From: Myxococcaceae bacterium
GTDB taxonomy: Bacteria > Myxococcota > Myxococcia > Myxococcales > Myxococcaceae
Direction: 5' to 3'
NCBI GenBank assembly: GCA_016793095.1
Contig: JAEUJQ010000061.1
Span: forward strand, 87,191-151,190
DNA length: 64,000 bases
Shown: in pieces, positions 53,212 to 63,483 of the stretch
Numbering within the stretch: the first letter of the stretch is position 1
Layout of the letters: each line of letters begins with the position of its first letter
Notes under the pieces: generated by a model
The model's input: the letters and a program-made list of their open reading frames with translations, nothing else
The model's database searches: none
What the model was told of the DNA's origin: nothing
Translations under genes and position numbers: made by a program

Positions 53212-53384
53212 ATCACCTGCGCCCGCAGCGTTGGCTATGGCGCCGGGCACCGCGCGTCGATGCGTGAGCGCCTCGAATCCTCTCACCGGCGCGGCGATCC
53301 GATGCCGCCAGAGCCAGAGCCGTGAATCACCTGCGCCCGCAGCGGTGCCTATGGCACCGGGCACCGCGCGTCGATGCGCGCCAT
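53136..53384. repeat. 114-bp tandem duplication with 15-bp microhomology
   Basis: Two copies of a 114-bp unit (53136-53249 and 53250-53363) differ at four positions, and a third begins with CCGCGCGTCGATGCG at 53364 before diverging. That 15-bp sequence lies at the start of each copy: in the first copy it codes the end of the PDZ gene, in the third the end of the convergent esterase gene. The duplication therefore copied the tail of the PDZ gene, including its stop, into the gap between the genes. Confidence 0.85.
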
Positions 53385-55154
53385 CCGCTCGGGCGTCATC
53401 GCGGCGCCGGTGTTCACGAACGTGCCGAACATCTGCCGCGCCGCCTCGCACCGCGTCTTCTCGTCCATCGTCGGCTCGCTCCACAGCCGCTGCTCGAGCT
53501 CGTCCACTGTCACCACGCCCTGCTGGAGCCGAAGCCCGCCGCCTGCCGCCGAGTCGAGGAGCATCACCTGCCCGTCGCCGAAGTCGCTCCACTCCGGCAG
53601 CGTGCCGTCGACGCCGCGCCCCGGGTTGCCCGTGCGCGCGAACTGCACCCAGTACGACGACATCGCCCGCGCCAGTGCGATCCGCCCCGCCTCGTTCTCC
53701 TTCGAGTTGACCCGGAAGGGATCGAACTCGCCCGCCTCGTCGTCGAACACGAAGCCGATCTCGAGTCCGTGCGCCGCGCCGAGCAGCTTCTCCAGGTTGG
53801 CGAAGAGGTACGCCGGCTCCTCGTCCCAGTCGAAGCGGTACGCGAAGGCCGGCGAGCCCGCCTGCTTCAGGGCCTTCGCCGGTGCGTCACTGCCGACCGC
53901 GCGCCACAGATCCGACACGTACTTCGCGTCGCGATCGTAGACGGCCTGATCGCGCACGAAGAGGCCGATGAAGCGCGTCACGTACTTCGGATTGCCGAGC
54001 ATGAAGAGCTTGAACTCGTCGCGGTTGGTGCCCAGCAGCACCGGCACCGGGGGCCGCTCCGCGAGGGCCTCGAGCACGGTGCCAGACGGGAGCACGTGGC
54101 CATCTCGCAACAGCGCCGGCGCGCGGTACATGCCGAACCCGGGCGCGCCCGCCTTGAAGGGCAGCAGCAACTGCTCGGACGTCCGGCTCCGGAGGAACGT
54201 CGCGAGCTCGGCGGCGCTCATCGACGCCAGCCGCTCCTTCGCCTGCGCGCGATCTCTCGCCTTCCCGTCAGCGAGCAGCTGCGCGATCAGCACCTCACCC
54301 GAGCTGCCCTCGACGCCCTTCGCGGGCCCCACGTCGTCGACGAAGCCCTTCGCGGCCGAAAGCTCGATGCTCCCCGGCATGCCGCTCTGCGAGATCGCCC
54401 GGTGGAAGAGCCCGCGCGCGAGCGGTGAGGCGAGCAGCGAGAAGACGTTGAAGCCGCCCGCCGACTCGCCGAACACGGTGACGTTGGACGGATCGCCTCC
54501 GAACGCCGCGATGTTCGCCGACACCCACTTGAGCCCCTCGATCAGATCGAGCGTGCCGAAGTTGCCGCTGTTGTCCTCGGGGCTCGCGCTCGGATCGACG
54601 AGCGCCGGGTGGTGGAACCAGCCGAGCACGCCGAGCCGGTAGTTCACGCTCACCACCACCACGCCGTGGCGCAGCGCGAGGTTGCGCATCAAGCCATAGA
54701 CGTTCGAGGTGCCGATGGTGTTGCCGCCGCCGTGGATCCACACCATCACCGGCCGCTTCTCCTGCGCGGCCTGGTCCGGCGTGAAGGGCGGCGTCACCAC
54801 GTTGAGCGTGAGGCAGTCCTCCGAGCCGGCGACGTCGGCGTCGGTCACCCCGCCCGCCAGCATGCCGTTGAGCTGCGGACAGAGCGGGCCGTAGCGGGTC
54901 GCCTCCCGCGCGCCCTGCCACGACGCGGGCGGCCTCGGCGCCTTCCACCGGAGCGCCCCCACTGGCGGCTGCGCGTACGGCACGCCGAGCCAGGCCATCG
55001 TGCCCTGCGGCTCCACGAAGCCAACCAGCGTGCCCTGCGCCGTCTGCCGGCTGGCCTTCGCGTCGGCCCCGCCCTTCACCTCGTGCCAGGCCTTCGGCTT
55101 CTGGCGGGCGGCACAGGCGCTGAGAAGGAGGACCGCCGGGAGAACGAGCCGCAT
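53349..55154 (-). CDS. Type-B carboxylesterase lipoprotein
   Basis: A 601-residue lipoprotein (lipobox LLSAC) with the carboxylesterase fold: MVWIHGGGNTIGTSNVYG (oxyanion hole), GESAGG with the catalytic Ser, and the late EIGFVFDD/AAHGLE region where the catalytic Glu and His are expected. Four Cys can form the conserved disulphides. It hydrolyses carboxylic esters at the cell surface; the substrate is unknown. Its 3' end lies beside the tandem duplication and runs convergent with the PDZ gene. Confidence 0.88.
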   Translation of the reverse strand: MRLVLPAVLLLSACAARQKPKAWHEVKGGADAKASRQTAQGTLVGFVEPQGTMAWLGVPYAQPPVGALRWKAPRPPASWQGAREATRYGPLCPQLNGMLAGGVTDADVAGSEDCLTLNVVTPPFTPDQAAQEKRPVMVWIHGGGNTIGTSNVYGLMRNLALRHGVVVVSVNYRLGVLGWFHHPALVDPSASPEDNSGNFGTLDLIEGLKWVSANIAAFGGDPSNVTVFGESAGGFNVFSLLASPLARGLFHRAISQSGMPGSIELSAAKGFVDDVGPAKGVEGSSGEVLIAQLLADGKARDRAQAKERLASMSAAELATFLRSRTSEQLLLPFKAGAPGFGMYRAPALLRDGHVLPSGTVLEALAERPPVPVLLGTNRDEFKLFMLGNPKYVTRFIGLFVRDQAVYDRDAKYVSDLWRAVGSDAPAKALKQAGSPAFAYRFDWDEEPAYLFANLEKLLGAAHGLEIGFVFDDEAGEFDPFRVNSKENEAGRIALARAMSSYWVQFARTGNPGRGVDGTLPEWSDFGDGQVMLLDSAAGGGLRLQQGVVTVDELEQRLWSEPTMDEKTRCEAARQMFGTFVNTGAAMTPERMARIDARCPVP

Positions 55155-55186
55155 GCGCCCGCTCTACTCCCGCGCCGAAAACGACT

Positions 55187-55212
55187 GAAGCTCCTGATCG
55201 CTCAGGAGCTTC
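55187..55212 (-). terminator. Rho-independent terminator after tRNA-Leu
   Basis: GAAGCTCCTGA (55187-55197) and TCAGGAGCTTC (55202-55212) form a perfect 11-bp stem with a four-base TCGC loop. On the minus strand it follows the tRNA-Leu, and the next bases (AGTCGTTTTCGG) contain a short T-run. It separates the tRNA from the downstream esterase gene. Confidence 0.85.
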
Positions 55213-55217
55213 TCGTG

Positions 55218-55299
55218 TGCCCAAGGGGGGATTCGAACCCCCACGCCTCGCGGCGCCAGCCCCTCAAGCTGGTGTGTCTACCAATTCCACCACCTGGGC
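55218..55299 (-). tRNA. tRNA-Leu (anticodon GAG)
   Basis: On the minus strand the sequence starts GCCCAGGTGG, pairs with CTTGGGC at the 3' end (one G-T wobble), has D-loop AATTGGTAGAC, an anticodon loop TTGAGGG (anticodon GAG, reading CUC/CUU), a variable arm and the T-loop GTTCGAATC. The terminal CCA is not encoded. It follows secG, the usual location of this tRNA in many bacteria. Confidence 0.95.
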
Positions 55300-55375
55300 G
55301 AGGTCATTCACTTGTCGTGCTGCCAACGGCGGACGGGCCTCTACCAGAAAGCCTGACGGCCGGTGAAGCAACTTC

Positions 55376-55822
55376 TCACGGGACCTTCTGGCTCGGCACC
55401 GCGTCGATGGCCTTCGGGGCGTCGGGCGCGGGGGTCGTGGGCGGCGGCGCGGTGGGATCACCCTGCTGCAGGGTGGGCACCGGGGCGTCCTTCTTCGCGG
55501 CCTCCTCCTTCGCCTTCGCGTCGTCAGCGGCCTTCTTCTTCTCGGCGTCCTCGTGCTGCTTGGCGACGAGCGACGACTTCGAGACCGCCGAGGTGCGCAG
55601 ACCGACGAGCGAGAGACCGAGCGAGGTGACGAAGAACGCGACCGCACAGGCCGCAGTCACCTTGCCGAGGAACGTCACGGCGCCACGGCCGCCGAAGGCA
55701 GAGGTGGCCGCGCCGCCACCGAGGGCCGCGCCCATGCCCGCGTCCTTCCCGGGCTGCAGGAGGATCACGAAGATCATGAAAACGCAGAGAAGGACGTGGA
55801 TGGTCGTGAAGAACGCCAACAT
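55376..55822 (-). CDS. secG: SecG, protein export channel subunit, with long charged tail
   Basis: The first 75 of 148 residues are SecG: helix 1 LLCVFMIFVILLQPGKDAGM with the conserved GGG/GGR loop (GAALGGGAATSAFGGRG), helix 2 VTAACAVAFFVTSLGLSLV. The remaining 70 residues are a Lys/Glu/Ala/Pro-rich tail that ordinary SecG lacks. It stabilises SecYE during translocation. Its position between tpiA and tRNA-Leu is conserved in many bacteria. Confidence 0.93.
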   Translation of the reverse strand: MLAFFTTIHVLLCVFMIFVILLQPGKDAGMGAALGGGAATSAFGGRGAVTFLGKVTAACAVAFFVTSLGLSLVGLRTSAVSKSSLVAKQHEDAEKKKAADDAKAKEEAAKKDAPVPTLQQGDPTAPPPTTPAPDAPKAIDAVPSQKVP

Positions 55823-55878
55823 GGGGCGCTCGCCTTAGGCCGGCGGGGCCCGGACTGCAAGGGCCCTGAGCAGGGTCT

Positions 55879-56643
55879 TCAGACGGGCTTCGCCTTCACG
55901 ATCGCCGCGAAGTCCGAGGCCTTGAGGCTGGCGCCGCCGACGAGGGCTCCGTCGATGTCGGGCATCGAGAGCAGCTCGGCCGCGTTGTCGGGCTTCACGG
56001 AGCCGCCGTACTGGACACGCACCTTCGACGCCGCCTCAGCGCCCCACAGGCCGGCCAGCAGCGTGCGGATGTGCGCGTGCACCTCCTGCGCCTGCCGCGA
56101 GGTGGCCGTCTTGCCGGTGCCGATGGCCCAGACGGGCTCGTACGCGATCACGAACGACGCGCCGACGTCGGCCTTGAAGCCGTCGAGGCAGCCCTTCACC
56201 TGGGTGGAGACGACCTCGAGGGTGCGGTTCGCCTCGCGCTCCTGGAGCGTCTCTCCGACGCACACGATCGGCAGCATGCCGGCCTTGAGCACGGCGCCGA
56301 TCTTCCGGTTCACGCCCGCGTCGGTCTCGCCGAAGAGCTGGCGGCGCTCCGAGTGCCCGAGGATCACCCAGGCGCACCCGGCGTCCTTCAACATCGGCGC
56401 GGCGGTCTCACCGGTGAACGCGCCCGAGCCCTCGGGGTGGCAGTTCTGCCCCGCCACCTGGATGTTGGAGTCCTCGAGCGCCTTCGCCACCGGGTGCAGC
56501 GCCGGGAACGTGGGCGCCACCGCGATGTCCACGTGCCGCACCATCGACACCAGCCCCCGGAGCTCCCGCGCGAGCGCGAGCGACTCCGTGACCGTCTTGT
56601 TCATCTTCCAGTTGCCCGCGATGAAGCAGCGCCGTGTCGTCAT
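55879..56643 (-). CDS. tpiA: Triosephosphate isomerase
   Basis: A 254-residue enzyme with intact catalytic residues: GNWKMNKT (Asn/Lys), ILGHSERRQ (catalytic His), [14 protein letters not shown] (catalytic Glu and flexible loop) and GGSVKPDN (phosphate loop). It converts dihydroxyacetone phosphate to glyceraldehyde 3-phosphate in glycolysis. The start is ATG 56643, three bases after the pgk stop. Confidence 0.97.
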   Translation of the reverse strand: MTTRRCFIAGNWKMNKTVTESLALARELRGLVSMVRHVDIAVAPTFPALHPVAKALEDSNIQVAGQNCHPEGSGAFTGETAAPMLKDAGCAWVILGHSERRQLFGETDAGVNRKIGAVLKAGMLPIVCVGETLQEREANRTLEVVSTQVKGCLDGFKADVGASFVIAYEPVWAIGTGKTATSRQAQEVHAHIRTLLAGLWGAEAASKVRVQYGGSVKPDNAAELLSMPDIDGALVGGASLKASDFAAIVKAKPV

Positions 56644-56646
56644 TCG

Positions 56647-57834
<1,188 letters not shown>

Positions 57835-57849
57835 GGGCGGGCCTCGCGC

Positions 57850-58860
57850 TTACTTCTTCGAGATGAGGTACTTCGCCACGTCCACCATGCGCATCGAGTA
57901 GCCCCACTCGTTGTCGTACCAGGCGAACACCTTGAGGAAGGTGCCGTCGATGAGCTGGGTCTGGGTGGAGTCGAAGATCGAGGAGTGCGGGTTGTCGTTG
58001 TAGTCGATGCTGACGGTCGGCTCGGTGTCGAACATGAGCACGCCCTTCATCGCGCCGTCGGCGGCCGACTTCATCGCCTTGTGCACCTCGTCCACCGTGG
58101 TCGACTTCTTCAGGTTCACCGTGAGATCGACGAGCGAGACGTTGGGCGTCGGCACGCGAATCGCCGCGCCGTTCAACTTGCCCTTGAGCTCGGGGATCAC
58201 CTCGCCGATGGCCTTCGCGGCGCCGGTCGAGGTGGGGATCATCGAGAGCGCCGCCGCGCGGGCGCGCCGCGGGTCCTCGTGCACGAGATCGAGGATGCGC
58301 TGATCGTTCGTGTACGAGTGGATCGTCGTCATCAGGCCGCGCTCGATGCCGAAGGTGTCGTTGAGCACCTTGGCGACGGGGGCGAGGCAGTTCGTCGTGC
58401 ACGACGCGTTCGAGATGGTGTGGTGCTTCGCCGGATCGTAGGCGGTGTGGTTGATGCCGAAGGCGACGGTGAGATCGACGCCCTTGCCGGGCGAACTGAT
58501 CAGCACCTTCTTCGCGCCAGCCTGCAGGTGCAGCAGCGCCTTCTCCTGGCTCGAGTACTTGCCCGTGCACTCCATCACGACGTCCACGCCGAGCTCTTTC
58601 CAGGGCAGCTTCGCCGCGTCCTTCTCGGAGGTGACGCGGTAGGTCTTCCCGTCGATGGTGAGGCTGTTCTCGCCGTGCGAGACGGTGCCTGGCCAGTTGC
58701 GGTGCACGGAGTCGTACTTGAAGAGGTGTGCCAGTGTTGACGGCTTGTCGAGGTCGTTGATGGCGACGATCTCGATGTCCTGCTCCTTGCGGGAGAGGGC
58801 AGCGCGCAGAACCATGCGGCCGATGCGGCCGAACCCGTTGATCGCGAACTTGATGGCCAT
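57850..58860 (-). CDS. gap: Glyceraldehyde-3-phosphate dehydrogenase
   Basis: A 336-residue type I enzyme: NAD motif INGFGRIGRMVLRA, catalytic ASCTTNCLAP (active Cys), and the SYTNDQRI and YDNEWGYSMRM blocks. It produces 1,3-bisphosphoglycerate and NADH. First in gap-pgk-tpiA-secG-tRNA-Leu. Confidence 0.97.
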   Translation of the reverse strand: MAIKFAINGFGRIGRMVLRAALSRKEQDIEIVAINDLDKPSTLAHLFKYDSVHRNWPGTVSHGENSLTIDGKTYRVTSEKDAAKLPWKELGVDVVMECTGKYSSQEKALLHLQAGAKKVLISSPGKGVDLTVAFGINHTAYDPAKHHTISNASCTTNCLAPVAKVLNDTFGIERGLMTTIHSYTNDQRILDLVHEDPRRARAAALSMIPTSTGAAKAIGEVIPELKGKLNGAAIRVPTPNVSLVDLTVNLKKSTTVDEVHKAMKSAADGAMKGVLMFDTEPTVSIDYNDNPHSSIFDSTQTQLIDGTFLKVFAWYDNEWGYSMRMVDVAKYLISKK

Positions 58861-59351
58861 GTCGTGCTCCAGAGTGCAGCGAGGGAAGACAGCAACCAGA
58901 CGCCGTCCGTTTAGGTGTCGGGCCTCACTGAGTCAACGCGCGCGGCGCCCGTCGGAGCCTCGGCGCCGTGACAACGGCGAGACGTCTTCACCACAGCTAT
59001 CAGGAGCACGCTTCAGGCGCTCGAGATGTCTCGTGCGACCGCTGCGGGCCCAGGAACGCCCATCAAGCTCGAGTCCTGCGACGGCACCGTCGACGCGATG
59101 GCCGGGGCACGATCGCTGAGCGCTTCGGCGACGCGGGTCCTGGGGCAGGCGCTCCTTGGTCGTTGCACGGTCTTCTCGTCCGACCTCGAGGTGCGTATCG
59201 AGGCGACGGACCTCTGTTTGCCGATGTGTCGTGTGCGGCCCTCTCGAGCGCGCTCCGATCGACGCCAACGCGATCGTGAACCCGGCTGGTGGAGGTCACG
59301 AGCCGCTCCACCGAGGACGACGACCGTGGCGACAAGTTGAGCCCCTTCAGC
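58861..59351. other. Intergenic region (491 bp) with possible gene remnant
   Basis: This region lies between gap (minus) and the amidase (minus) stop, and should hold the gap promoter. A plus-strand frame at 59026-59340 has a protein-like first half (PIKLESCDGTVDAMAGARSL, TVFSSDLEVRIEATDLCL) and then becomes low-quality. It could be a decayed gene but I cannot identify it. No RNA gene was recognised. Confidence 0.35.
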
Positions 59352-62174
59352 TCACTGACGGCGCCGCGCACCCAGGAGCCCGAGGACGAGCAGGACGAAG
59401 ACCTCGCCCGGGGCAGCGCTGCACCCGCCGCCGCGGAACACGAGCTTGCGCTGCACGACCGACATCCCGCCAGCCGTGTCTCCACCAGCTGCGCCGCCAC
59501 CGACGTCGCCGCCAGCCATGCCGCCGCCCTCGCCACCGGCGGCCCCGCCACCGGCGGCCCCACCACCGGCGGCCCCACCACCAGCGCCGCCGCCCCCTGC
59601 GCCTCCGCCGCTCCCAGCGTCGGGCTCGATGAACGTGCCGCCGTCGGAGTCCGTGCCCCCGTCCGCGGTGAAGAGCAGCAGCCGCCGGTAGAGCTCGATG
59701 CGGGTCGCGCGCCCGGTGACGCTCTCGATCGGGAAGCCGAGGAGCGCCGAGCGGCCGGCGACGCCCGACGCCGCGGACGTCCCGGTCGTGTAGGAGGCGA
59801 GCCGCTGGCCCGCGCCCATCGGGCTCACCACGTCGATGGAGCCTCCCGCCGGATCGCCGACGTCGTACGTCCCTGCGCTGCCGTCATCGAGGCTCCAGGA
59901 CAGGCCCGAGAGCGGCCCCACGCCCGCGACCGAGCGCGCCGAAGCGCCCGCGCCCGCGGTGGCCGAGCCGAAGTCCGCGAGGAAGGCCATGTTCGCCGCC
60001 GCCTCGCCGCTGAAGATGATGCGCGTCCCCCCAGCGAGCGCCGTACGCAACGTCTGCTGCGCAGCGGCTGAAGGAGCCCCGCCCCGCTGGCCACCACGCC
60101 CCGCGATCCAGCTCACGACACCGAAGGACGCTGGGATCACCTGCCCCGACTCGACCGCGTCGGCCGTCGCGCTCTCGAAGCCCCAGGCCAGCGCGTCGAG
60201 CGCGTCACCGTGCACGCGCACGTAGCTGCCGTCGTTGATCCGCCGCGGGTAGACGCGGGTGACGGTGTTGATCGCGTAGCGCGCGGGGAACGCTTCGAGC
60301 TGGGCCTGCGCCGCCTCGAAGCGATCGTAGCCGTTCACCACCAGCAGCGTGGGCTGCCCGGCCGAGGGCGCGCGGGCTCCGACGACCGCCGAGGGCATGC
60401 CCTCCCCGCCCGCGTTCACGCCCGCGACGCGGAAGTACTTCGCCCGGTTCGCCGGCAGCGCCGTGGCGTACGTCGTCATCGTCGTCTGCACGCCCTCGTC
60501 CCAGCCAAGGCCGTCGTCGCTCGAGTAGACGCGGTAGCCGGTGGCCGCGTGGCCGGCGACGTTCTGGGCGTCGGTCGGCGAGGGGCTCCAGGTGAGCTCC
60601 ACCTGGCCCCCCATGACGTTGCGCGCGCGCAGGCGCACCGGCGGCTCCGGCGGGAAGGTGGGCGTCACCAGGTCCACCGAGGCGAAGTAGCGGATGATGC
60701 CCTGCAGGATCGCGCGGGTGGCGATGTAGCGGAACTGCGGTTCCTTCAAGACGTTCGCGTCGGTCGCGTTGTCGTGGAAGGCGATCTCGAGCAGCACACC
60801 GGGGAACTCGGAGTTGTTCGACGGGTTCACCTCGCCGAAGTTCGCGCAGCGCGTGCCGTAGTCGCGCCAGGTCGGCTCGTTCCACCCGGCGTCCTGGCGG
60901 AAGTCGTTCGCCAGCTCGGTGCGCAGGAAGTCAGCGAGCTCGCGACTGCCGGCGACCCCGGCGTAGTGGCTCGCGATCTGGCAGGTGTTCACGTCCATCG
61001 TGCCGTAGACGTAGGTCTGCGTGCCGCGCGCGTTCCCGTTGGCGGCGTTGGTGTGCCACGCGACGTAGACCGCCGGCTCGTTCGCCTCGCGCACCCACGC
61101 GGCGAAGCGTGGCCGCGCGCTGATGTCGTTGTTGCGGTCGTTGCCCTGGCTGTTGCCGAGCGGCGCGTAGGCGGTGTCGGGAGCGCCCGCCCACTGCGCC
61201 TGGTACCGTGACGACTCCTCGAAGCGCGGGCGACCGCTCACGCCGCCGCCACGATCGATGAGCCCCATGCCCCCGCCGAACTTCACCGCGTCGAGCGACA
61301 CGTTGGCCGTGCTCTGCATGCTGGTCGAGTCGTTCTGCGCCACCACCTGCGCCACGCCGCCAGCCTTGAAGTAGAAGCTGCCGAGCGAGACCCAGGTCCC
61401 ACCATGGCGCTGCTGGTTGACCCGGAAGTGGGTCTCGCCGCCCGCGTGCCGGACGACGAAGTGCGCGTCGGGCACCCGCGCGGTGAAGGCCGTGTACGAG
61501 ATCGACACGTCATAGAAGCCGTCGCGGGGCACCTGCGCCGTCCACGTCGCGGTCGCAGTGACGGTCGCCGACGTCGTCATCAGGCGGTTGGAGCCGAGCA
61601 CGAACGGGTTCACGTCGCCGGCCATCGGGAACATGGGCCGGCCCCACGCCATGAGGGACGACGTCGAGAACGCAGCGGCGTTGCCTGCCTCGGCGTAACC
61701 GGGCTCACCGTTGTCCACCAGCACGAGGTCGGGGTTGGTGTCGCTCTCGCGCACCGTGAAGACCCGGGCGCCTGCGTTCATCAGCATCGGCACGAGCCAC
61801 TGGTGGACCGACTCGGTGCTGACGAGATCCTCGACGATGTCGTTGGTGTTCCCGCGCTGCGTGCGCCAGTAGAACGTGCCGCTGATGCTCGTCCAGGTGA
61901 AGCCGTGCCCCGCCGAGAGGTAGACGCTCTTGCCCGACAGCGCCCCCTGGTTGGTGAAGCGCCCCTGTGGCGCGCCGCCGAGGTAGTGCACGACCGGGAT
62001 CTCGCGACGGACGACGGGCGGCTCGTCGACCCGCCACGGCGTCTCCCAGGCCTTGGGTGGAACGGGAGCGACGCGGGGCGTGCCAGGCTGTTCGAGGCCG
62101 CAGTCCTGCATCCACCCCTCGGGCGTGGAGAGGAACGGCTGCGTCAGCACCAGGGAGAGGGTCAGCGTGAGCAT
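59352..62174 (-). CDS. N-acetylmuramoyl-L-alanine amidase with fibronectin and MYXO-CTERM regions
   Basis: A 940-residue secreted protein. Signal peptide; amidase_3-like catalytic region with zinc-ligand motifs spread across SAGHGFTW, VAWHTNAAN and LLEIAFHDN; a golvesin-like beta domain inserted near 210-300 (DTHFRVNQQRHGGTWVSLGS-type, then NVSLDAVKFGGG); a fibronectin type III domain near 510-610 (VRLRARNVMGGQVELTWSP, ATGYRVYSSDDG); a further alpha/beta domain; a Gly/Ala linker; and a terminal GGGCSAAPGEVFVLLVLGLL plus Arg-rich tail that resembles MYXO-CTERM. It should cut peptidoglycan and be anchored at the surface. Confidence 0.85.
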   Translation of the reverse strand: MLTLTLSLVLTQPFLSTPEGWMQDCGLEQPGTPRVAPVPPKAWETPWRVDEPPVVRREIPVVHYLGGAPQGRFTNQGALSGKSVYLSAGHGFTWTSISGTFYWRTQRGNTNDIVEDLVSTESVHQWLVPMLMNAGARVFTVRESDTNPDLVLVDNGEPGYAEAGNAAAFSTSSLMAWGRPMFPMAGDVNPFVLGSNRLMTTSATVTATATWTAQVPRDGFYDVSISYTAFTARVPDAHFVVRHAGGETHFRVNQQRHGGTWVSLGSFYFKAGGVAQVVAQNDSTSMQSTANVSLDAVKFGGGMGLIDRGGGVSGRPRFEESSRYQAQWAGAPDTAYAPLGNSQGNDRNNDISARPRFAAWVREANEPAVYVAWHTNAANGNARGTQTYVYGTMDVNTCQIASHYAGVAGSRELADFLRTELANDFRQDAGWNEPTWRDYGTRCANFGEVNPSNNSEFPGVLLEIAFHDNATDANVLKEPQFRYIATRAILQGIIRYFASVDLVTPTFPPEPPVRLRARNVMGGQVELTWSPSPTDAQNVAGHAATGYRVYSSDDGLGWDEGVQTTMTTYATALPANRAKYFRVAGVNAGGEGMPSAVVGARAPSAGQPTLLVVNGYDRFEAAQAQLEAFPARYAINTVTRVYPRRINDGSYVRVHGDALDALAWGFESATADAVESGQVIPASFGVVSWIAGRGGQRGGAPSAAAQQTLRTALAGGTRIIFSGEAAANMAFLADFGSATAGAGASARSVAGVGPLSGLSWSLDDGSAGTYDVGDPAGGSIDVVSPMGAGQRLASYTTGTSAASGVAGRSALLGFPIESVTGRATRIELYRRLLLFTADGGTDSDGGTFIEPDAGSGGGAGGGGAGGGAAGGGAAGGGAAGGEGGGMAGGDVGGGAAGGDTAGGMSVVQRKLVFRGGGCSAAPGEVFVLLVLGLLGARRRQ

Positions 62175-62232
62175 CTCGCGCAGGCGCTTACTTCACCCCG
62201 CCACCGCTGCGCCACGGGCCATCGACAGGAAA

Positions 62233-62263
62233 CCGGGAGGCGCCCGCCCTGCGCGCCTCCCGG
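62233..62263 (-). terminator. Rho-independent terminator after the SPFH gene
   Basis: CCGGGAGGCGC (62233-62243) and GCGCCTCCCGG (62253-62263) form a perfect 11-bp stem with a nine-base loop, five bases beyond the SPFH stop on the minus strand, followed by TTTCCTG. The short T-run makes it a moderate call. Confidence 0.7.
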
Positions 62264-62267
62264 ATGA

Positions 62268-63386
62268 CTACTTGCCGCTGGTGAGCTGCAGGGTCGGCAG
62301 GCCGCCCTCGCCCATCACCACGTGCACCTGACCCACCTTGCCGGCGAGCTCGGTGTACGCCTCGAGTTCCTTGAGGCGGATGAGCAGCGGGTTCTCGGAC
62401 AGCACCTTCGCGGTCTGGGCGAGCGAGCGGGTGGCCTGGGTCTCCTCACGGCGGAGGATGACGTTGGCCTCGGCCTGCTTCTGGGCCTGGATGACCTTGT
62501 TGAGCAGCTCCTTCATCTCGCCCGGCAGCACGACGTCCTTCACGCCAAGCTCGAGCAGCTCGAGACCGACGGCCTCGGCGCGCGCGGTGACGGCCGGGGT
62601 CATCTGCTTCGCGAGCTCGTCACGGGCCGCCAGCAGCTCGTCGAGCGTCTTGACGGTGATGGCGTCACGCGCCGCGAGCTGCATCGCCAGGTAGACGACG
62701 TCGTCCGGGTTGCGGGCGACGACGGCCAGGCGCTTCGGGTCCTTCACGCGGAACGAGGCCGAGACGTTGAGCCGCAGGGTGACGCGGTCCTTCGTCATGA
62801 CCTCCTGGCCGGTGACGTGGAGCTGCCGCTCCTTCAGATCGATGACGGTGAACTGCACCGTGCGCTGGGTGTTCCACGCCGCGTACCGGCCGGTCGGGAG
62901 CACCGCGTCGAGCTGACCATCGACCCAGCGGAGCGCGACCTGGCCCTCGGGCGCGGTCACCTCGACGTAGTCCTTCGCCTTCGCGAGGGCGGCCACGTCG
63001 GGCTGGAGCACCTTCGCCTCGATCGCCGAGGTGTCGAAGACGTCCACCTTGACCAGATCCTTCCGCTCGCCGGTCTTGCGATCGACGAGGCGGTCGACGG
63101 TCCACAGCTGGTGCACGCCGGCGCCGAGCCAGAGCACGGGCTTACCGCGCCGCGAGACGAGGGCGCGCTCGTGCTTCTCGAGGGTGATCACCCGCAGCTC
63201 GTCGGCCGGCACCAGGGCCAGTCGCTGCTCATCGAGCTCGGCGAGCAGACCGGTCACGTTCAGCTTCTCGACGCGCGCGGGCTTGAACCACGCGTACACG
63301 CGGTGGACGCCCGGGGCGAGGTAGCGAACCGGCTTGCCATCGATGACGACGAACGCGCGCTCGTTGACGAGGACTTCGATCTTCAT
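62268..63386 (-). CDS. SPFH / band-7 (slipin-like) protein
   Basis: A 372-residue protein with an SPFH domain at about 130-300 (VTGQEVMTKDRVTLRLNVSA, VVARNPDDVVYLAMQLAARD, ARAEAVGLELLELGVKDVVL) and a coiled coil around 300-345 (NKVIQAQKQAEANVILRREE). It lacks the usual N-terminal membrane helix; instead residues 1-120 contain two short repeats of VNERAFVVIDGKPVRYLAPG and EKHERALVSRRGKPVLWLGA form. ATG 63386 is preceded by AGGAGG. Function unknown; SPFH proteins organise membrane microdomains. Confidence 0.85.
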   Translation of the reverse strand: MKIEVLVNERAFVVIDGKPVRYLAPGVHRVYAWFKPARVEKLNVTGLLAELDEQRLALVPADELRVITLEKHERALVSRRGKPVLWLGAGVHQLWTVDRLVDRKTGERKDLVKVDVFDTSAIEAKVLQPDVAALAKAKDYVEVTAPEGQVALRWVDGQLDAVLPTGRYAAWNTQRTVQFTVIDLKERQLHVTGQEVMTKDRVTLRLNVSASFRVKDPKRLAVVARNPDDVVYLAMQLAARDAITVKTLDELLAARDELAKQMTPAVTARAEAVGLELLELGVKDVVLPGEMKELLNKVIQAQKQAEANVILRREETQATRSLAQTAKVLSENPLLIRLKELEAYTELAGKVGQVHVVMGEGGLPTLQLTSGK

Positions 63387-63483
63387 GCGGTGCCTCCTTC
63401 GTGGACTGCCCTCGCTCTCACGCGCACCGTGGGATGGACTGACAGGGCCAAATGGAGTGAAGCGCCCGGCAAAGGAGTTCCAC

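Noticed and set aside
58861..59351. Short ORFs on both strands as real genes
   Set aside because: No ribosome-binding site or family pattern; composition becomes random in the second half.
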